The position numbers and the translations under genes were made by a program. Positions 59,635-64,000 of a stretch of DNA of 64,000 nt are shown one piece after another (within the stretch, counting starts at the first letter, position 1; the number at the start of each line of letters is the position of its first letter). The DNA is from Brettanomyces bruxellensis (taxonomy: Eukaryota; Ascomycota; Pichiomycetes; Pichiales; Pichiaceae). The notes under the pieces are model-generated. The model was not told where the DNA came from. It saw only the letters and a list, made by a program, of their open reading frames with translations, and made no database searches. The stretch covers positions 1,116,001-1,180,000 of the forward strand of contig NC_054688.1 of NCBI RefSeq assembly GCF_011074885.1, given 5' to 3'.

Positions 59635-60126
59635 CTTGTTTCACTGTGCTGGCTATGCAAACTTAACTACCAAAAAGATGTAAAACCGTTTGATGACAGA
59701 CTTGGGAAGTGAAAGAAGTTGATGAAAAGGGGAGAATTGTAGGATAGAATTAAAATTCAAATGGAAGAACGAGTCATCTTGGAAACGAAAAAGTACAACC
59801 AAAGCTAGCCTCAGAGAAAAAAAAAAAAAAAAAATCGATGCAGTAAGCTTCCAGATTAGTGGGGTAAGGCATTTCTACGATAAATAGGAAATAGTGCGAT
59901 ATGCCCGGGGCTTTTTGTCCATACTCTCTTTTCCTAGACTACTCGGATCCATCATGTAATTTTCAAATTTACAAATGCACAATGCCTTCATTGATAAGTT
60001 ACAAAAATAAAACAAATAAGCTCCTCAGTCCAACGTTAACGATGTCACACACAACCTAACAAGGCCTAATATACACCATTTTCGTCTATTAATATGACTC
60101 AAACGTCAAATGACATATTTCTCCAC
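59635..60126. other. CIR1 promoter / STU2 3' flank
   Basis: About 490 bases with no gene. An A-run of about 17 lies near 59818-59834. The end toward STU2 is AT-rich and holds its 3' UTR. Confidence 0.5.
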
Positions 60127-62721
60127 TTACATTTGACTCAAACTTCTCGTACGCGCTTTCATTTGCTCAATTCTAGCCTTCAATTGATTGGTCACCTCTG
60201 CAGCACGCTTCCAGCTATCATCATTTGAATCAAGCTCAAATAAACCTGATGCCAACTTGCTGCCATCAGTTTGACTAGGCTTTTCATTCGGCGATTTATC
60301 GACCACATTTTCTTTTTTGACATCGGCTTCTGAGCGCAATGATAGCCGTGAAATTCTTCTGTTAAGTTGTTTTGCTTTCTTTTCAAACGAAGTATTCAAT
60401 TCCTTTTCTTCTGGGCTCTGCTCTAAATCATCACTTTCTTTTTTCACTTGAGCTTCTTCATTATTGATTTCACCATGCCCAATGGCGTTACCATTTATCT
60501 CCTGATCCGATTTCCGCCTTTCTCTCTCCAAAGCGGCAATCCTACTCTTTGCCACCTCTAAATCGCTTTGCAATCTTCTTAACCTCGTATCTTTAGACTT
60601 CAGTGCAACATTCATCGTCACAAATTTCGTCTTGTAGTCTTCAACTATCGAAGTTAAAGAGTCTGCCTTCTTCATATTAGCTTCATTAATGGATATCTGT
60701 TGTTGTAAACTGCCTTCCAACCGCTCTCTCTCCTTCTGCCATTGAAGTTTCTCCTTGCGAAGCACTTCAAGCTCTTTTTTCGTTGCTGTTGACCCGATCT
60801 CCGCTCTCAGTTCATTGTGCAAACCACTTTGGGGAAATCCCGCCCTATTTCCGGCCACATTTCCACTTCCCGAGCGTAATGATCTAAATGGAAGATTCAT
60901 TTTATTTGTACTCGTTGCCATTCTTAGCGGAGAACCTTCTCTCTTTGAGGGAATCGTACTATTTCTATTAGAGCCATGTGGACTACCAATTGCACTCCTA
61001 AATCTTCTCGAAGCTTCGAAGCTTTTACTCTTATTTGAAGTCAAAGACCTCATGCCGCTTGATTTTCGACCAGCTGGCATGTAACCAGACCCAGAAACAG
61101 TTCGTCTTGCTTGATTAGCCACCCCTCTTGAAGAGGAATGTGTCTCACCAGAAGAAACTTTTGCATTAACCTCAATCTTAGAGTATATATCTTCTATTTT
61201 CTTCATGTGCCTATGCGCTATTTTCGACACATACGGCTTCGACATCCGCTCACCCATAAGCTTCATCATAGTTGCTATAACTTTACTCATAGCAGTACGC
61301 ACTTGCACTTGCGGATCGTCAAGATGCTTAATGGCTGTTGTAAAGATAGTGTCGCACATTTTTTTTGAAGGTGCCGAGTTGCAATTTTGAAGACAGAGTG
61401 CAAGATATTCACTCACTGCTATCCTTACCTGGGGAATTCGGTGTGACATATACTGAACGCATGATTCAGATATTTCTTCCAAAGAACCGTACTTGAAACA
61501 ACTTTCCAAGGCACCATTAACTGCATCAGCGACAGACTTTTTCTTCTCCTTTGTTGCTTCTAGCAGGGGCTTAATTACAACAGAAACATAAGATGCAAAC
61601 TGTACCCTCAGGCCATTTGCGAGCTCCGTTATAGTTTCCGCTGCTAAGGTTACAACCAATATATTTGCATCGCCTAGGCTCTTAGATAAAATTCTCAGAA
61701 GACTCGAATAATCTCCATGACTGACTTTCATGACATCGCATGTCTTTTTTACATCTTCCAAAGCAGCGACCCGCTCTTTCCATTTTGGAACATCCACTTT
61801 CAAAGCCAAGTCGGACGGCAGTTGCGATAAAACATCAACTGGATCGGCCAAATCGTACGGATCAACGGGTTTCAACTCGGAAGAGTCCGTAGAACCAGTA
61901 TTACCACCACTGGAAACACCTTCAGCATCATCTTTCATTTCAACATCACCGTCTGTACTAGATTTAGCTTCACGGTCACGTCTTTCCTGCTCAGACTTCA
62001 ATAATCTCGTAGGCCTGGCTGGAAATTCCTGTATTTTCTGAAAAGCCTTAGTCAAATCCTTCTGCTGGATCGGTTTCAGGCTCGGGAAAATAATCGTCTC
62101 AAATGCATCACCAATGTACGATCTAAGAGTAACGCTTAATTTTAAAGCTTCCTGCCTCACATTCCGGTCGGCATGCTTAAACAGAGTAGGCAATTGATCC
62201 ATCACAAGCTTTGGAGGGCAAACGGTGCACCCAAATGCATTGTAAACATCATTCAGGGCAGCAACAGCTGCAGCCACATGTCTTGGTGATCTTGCTTTTA
62301 ATGAAGGTATTATAAGTTCTATAACTGGTGTAGCTGTTGACCCTCCTAGTTCCACATACATACACAACACCTCTGTTGTTTTCGCCTTAGTCTTTGCCCT
62401 AGATGAACTCAATGCCTTCTCACAGAGGGATGGAATAACCAAAGAATACGTTTTTGCAGCTGCCCGTTTTCCTCCATACTGAAGAAATGAAAGAAGAGCT
62501 CCAATAGCTGCCTCTTGAGAAACGACATTTATATCAGAGACGGCCTTACAGATTAGTGATGGATTCATGATCCATAACCGAAAACAGTCAGATGTATCTG
62601 ACGCCGAATTTTGAAATTCCTCATCTAATTCTGTGTACGCTTCTTTTCGCACTTTCCAAACTTTATGAATTAGCCTTTCTTCTAATGGAAGACTCGAATA
62701 GTCTGGCTCTTCTTCCGACAT
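60127..62721 (-). CDS. STU2: Stu2, XMAP215/Dis1-family microtubule polymerase
   Basis: An 864-residue protein from ATG 62719-62721. The start MSEEEPDYSSLPLEERLIHK matches yeast Stu2; the frame runs 26 codons further upstream with only a TTG. Two TOG domains follow (about residues 1-235 and 290-530), each built of HEAT-like repeats with WKVRKEAY and WKERVAALED at their starts. A basic Ser/Arg linker (about 550-640) should bind the microtubule lattice. A coiled coil at about 640-740 (LEVLRKEKLQWQKERERLEG) should dimerise it. A charged tail ends with a short helix (AEVTNQLKARIEQMKARTRS), probably the partner-binding segment. Stu2 adds tubulin at plus ends and kinetochores (established). The presence of two TOGs plus a coiled coil is the fungal form of the family. 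Confidence 0.94.
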   Translation of the reverse strand: MSEEEPDYSSLPLEERLIHKVWKVRKEAYTELDEEFQNSASDTSDCFRLWIMNPSLICKAVSDINVVSQEAAIGALLSFLQYGGKRAAAKTYSLVIPSLCEKALSSSRAKTKAKTTEVLCMYVELGGSTATPVIELIIPSLKARSPRHVAAAVAALNDVYNAFGCTVCPPKLVMDQLPTLFKHADRNVRQEALKLSVTLRSYIGDAFETIIFPSLKPIQQKDLTKAFQKIQEFPARPTRLLKSEQERRDREAKSSTDGDVEMKDDAEGVSSGGNTGSTDSSELKPVDPYDLADPVDVLSQLPSDLALKVDVPKWKERVAALEDVKKTCDVMKVSHGDYSSLLRILSKSLGDANILVVTLAAETITELANGLRVQFASYVSVVIKPLLEATKEKKKSVADAVNGALESCFKYGSLEEISESCVQYMSHRIPQVRIAVSEYLALCLQNCNSAPSKKMCDTIFTTAIKHLDDPQVQVRTAMSKVIATMMKLMGERMSKPYVSKIAHRHMKKIEDIYSKIEVNAKVSSGETHSSSRGVANQARRTVSGSGYMPAGRKSSGMRSLTSNKSKSFEASRRFRSAIGSPHGSNRNSTIPSKREGSPLRMATSTNKMNLPFRSLRSGSGNVAGNRAGFPQSGLHNELRAEIGSTATKKELEVLRKEKLQWQKERERLEGSLQQQISINEANMKKADSLTSIVEDYKTKFVTMNVALKSKDTRLRRLQSDLEVAKSRIAALERERRKSDQEINGNAIGHGEINNEEAQVKKESDDLEQSPEEKELNTSFEKKAKQLNRRISRLSLRSEADVKKENVVDKSPNEKPSQTDGSKLASGLFELDSNDDSWKRAAEVTNQLKARIEQMKARTRSLSQM

Positions 62722-63250
62722 TGAACAATCCAATCTGAATAAATAGTGCTTTCCTGAATTCAGATACTTCTGTAATGCACACTGTGATAAGTCTTTCAAA
62801 GGTACACCAATGAGGAAGAAACAACATAATTTCAGTCTAACTCAGCACTAGCCTAAGTCTTTTTTTTTTTTTTAAAGAAGTAAACAAAAACAAACTTGCA
62901 CATTTCGCGCATCAATACGTACAAACACGCATAATTCACTCGCACATATTCGTTTCATAAATTCTAGCGCCCAGATCAAAAATCAAAAAATTTCATGACA
63001 AATTATCGCCTGCACAGCCCTGATACTGATTACAATTATGAAGTCATTCGTTCTAGAATAGCGCGCTTGATTTACTAAGAGCTGATAAGAAACTTTAGTA
63101 ACGACAGTACTAATTATTACAGCAGAATTTATATATATAGAGCATTTCCATCCACTGCATCCTTCCCAGATTAATGATACTGCAATTGCTTAATTGCTAT
63201 TTCCCACAAAGTATTCTTATCAGCAGCAATCTCTAATATACAAGCAAAAA
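62722..63250. other. Divergent STU2/SRX1 promoter region
   Basis: 529 bases. A T-run lies at about 62860-62872. The SRX1-proximal half holds Yap1-type sites (63072-63078, 63095-63101) and TATATATA at 63130-63137, about 115 bp before the SRX1 ATG. Confidence 0.7.
63072..63137 (+). promoter_or_regulatory. SRX1 promoter: two Yap1 response elements and TATA box
   Basis: TTACTAA at 63072-63078 and its exact reverse complement TTAGTAA at 63095-63101 are both perfect Yap1 response elements. A TATATATA box follows at 63130-63137. The order and spacing (sites 150-180 bp and TATA 114 bp upstream of the ATG) suit an oxidant-inducible promoter. Yeast SRX1 is induced by Yap1 under peroxide stress (established). 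Confidence 0.65.
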
Positions 63251-63622
63251 ATGTCAATGCAAACTAAAGGCCATCCAACTGAATATCTTCCACTTAAGGA
63301 GATCATCAGACCGATTCCTCCAACCTTGGATTATTGCAAGATTGATGCAATGGTGTCAACTTTGAACGGAGTTCCGAAGGCTTCCAAAACTGCCAAAATA
63401 GAGGACATAGTACCAGGTGAACTTCCACCAATTGATGTGCTTAGTGTGAAAGATAAGGGAAAAATGAAATACTTTGCATTCGGTGGATGCCATAGATTCC
63501 AGGCTTATGAGAAGAGCAAAACTGAGCAGGTGAGGTGTAGGATAATATCATGTCCAAAATCGACGCTTCGGATGTACTTAGGCGGGTCGATATTCTACTA
63601 TTTCGATGATCTGGAAGAATAA
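63251..63622 (+). CDS. SRX1: Sulfiredoxin
   Basis: A 123-residue protein from ATG 63251. The frame is open further upstream but only with a TTG. It contains LKEIIRPIPPTLDYCKIDAM, the ELPPIDVLSV strand, and the signature FGGCHRFQAYE with catalytic Cys80. Sulfiredoxin uses ATP to reduce the hyperoxidised sulfinic cysteine of 2-Cys peroxiredoxins (established). The C-terminus MYLGGSIFYY is typical. Its promoter has Yap1-type sites. It is divergent from STU2 and convergent with the EngB-like gene. Confidence 0.96.
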   Translation: MSMQTKGHPTEYLPLKEIIRPIPPTLDYCKIDAMVSTLNGVPKASKTAKIEDIVPGELPPIDVLSVKDKGKMKYFAFGGCHRFQAYEKSKTEQVRCRIISCPKSTLRMYLGGSIFYYFDDLEE

Positions 63623-63693
63623 TCACTTTTTTGTTTGATTGACAGTTTGTAAAAACTCTTCATGCATGAGCAGAAGCGATTTCAAGCGATTCT

Positions 63694-64000
63694 TTATTTC
63701 CTTTTCATATGGACAAGCATTTTGGGATTCTTCAACTTTCTTTTCATTCTGATTTCCTCTTCCTGGCTGCTTTTATTGACAGGTATCAACTTTCCTGAGT
63801 CAGGTGAGATTCCACAACTTTCGAGCATACCATACCTCAACTCATTGATTCCTGTTCCGCATAAGCCACTTCGATTTTCTATAGAACTCACAAAATAATA
63901 TCTCGGTTGTATTTTTAACGTCTGTAGAACAGATTTGTTGATAACTTCTTCCATGTGCTGTATCCTGTGGCTGTTTGGTATTTTATCTATCTTATTGAAC
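63694..64000 (-). CDS. 3' end of an EngB/Mrx8-like GTPase (runs off the window)
   Basis: A frame open from the window edge to a stop at 63694-63696, about 102 codons, so this is a partial gene. The first residues FNKIDKIPNS contain the NKxD motif (G4) of GTPases. About 40 residues later YYFVSSIENRSGLCGTGINELR has the shape of G5 (SSxE) and the last helix of the EngB family, as in yeast Mrx8/YDR336W. A Lys-rich tail follows (RMKRKLKNPKMLVHMKRK). EngB-type GTPases help ribosome assembly; the yeast one is mitochondrial (established). The G1-G3 motifs lie outside the window, so the name is tentative. Confidence 0.6.
   Translation of the reverse strand, partial: FNKIDKIPNSHRIQHMEEVINKSVLQTLKIQPRYYFVSSIENRSGLCGTGINELRYGMLESCGISPDSGKLIPVNKSSQEEEIRMKRKLKNPKMLVHMKRK

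Overview
The window is nuclear chromosomal DNA of a budding yeast (Saccharomycotina). Nearly every readable gene is a single-copy housekeeping gene with a Saccharomyces cerevisiae counterpart. Introns are few and use GTAAG(T/C) with a perfect TACTAAC branch site. CTG codons fall on conserved leucines in FKS1, which argues against the CUG-Ser and CUG-Ala clades. The RPL15 promoter has a Tbf1/Cbf1 layout instead of a Rap1 one. Together with the degenerate minisatellites this fits a Pichiaceae yeast, for example Brettanomyces/Dekkera; the genus is inference. I see no phage, plasmid, CRISPR or intact transposon.

Layout from left to right. 0-10 kb: URB1 (60S biogenesis), then convergent TFC7 (TFIIIC tau55, broken by a +1 frame change), PKR1 (V-ATPase assembly) and a DAP1-like haem protein. 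10-18 kb: a 2.5 kb leader and a very large low-complexity coiled-coil protein that I do not recognise. 18-34 kb: STO1 (cap-binding complex), a 2.4 kb repeat-bearing promoter, FKS1 (beta-1,3-glucan synthase), then ADE17 and RPL15 on the minus strand. 34-45 kb: a gene-poor stretch, an OM14-like membrane protein whose 5' end is unresolved, and DNF3 (P4-ATPase flippase). 45-53 kb: COX15, LSM2 (three exons including a 12-nt microexon), a CCHC zinc-knuckle protein, an RRN10-like UAF subunit, NCL1, a RING-H2 membrane protein and tRNA-Ser(GCU). 53-64 kb: a 2.3 kb gap, MDE1, LSM8 (two exons), an unknown coiled-coil protein, TDA10, CIR1, STU2, SRX1 with Yap1-type sites, and the 3' end of an EngB-like GTPase that runs off the edge.

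The genes do not form one pathway. A share of them serve ribosome and RNA biology (URB1, RPL15, TFC7, RRN10-like, NCL1, LSM2, LSM8, STO1, tRNA-Ser). LSM2 and LSM8, both subunits of the nuclear U6 Lsm2-8 ring, are both intron-split and lie about 9 kb apart. The right part from about 33 kb reads more AT-rich than the left. One N beside a poly-A run at 52089 marks a low-quality assembly point.

I did not find a convincing new multi-gene system. The most unusual observations are the LSM2 microexon, the TFC7 frame break, the long ATG-less reading frame ahead of the OM14-like gene with its five 11-residue repeats, and a possible FKS1 leader intron that ends at the start codon.
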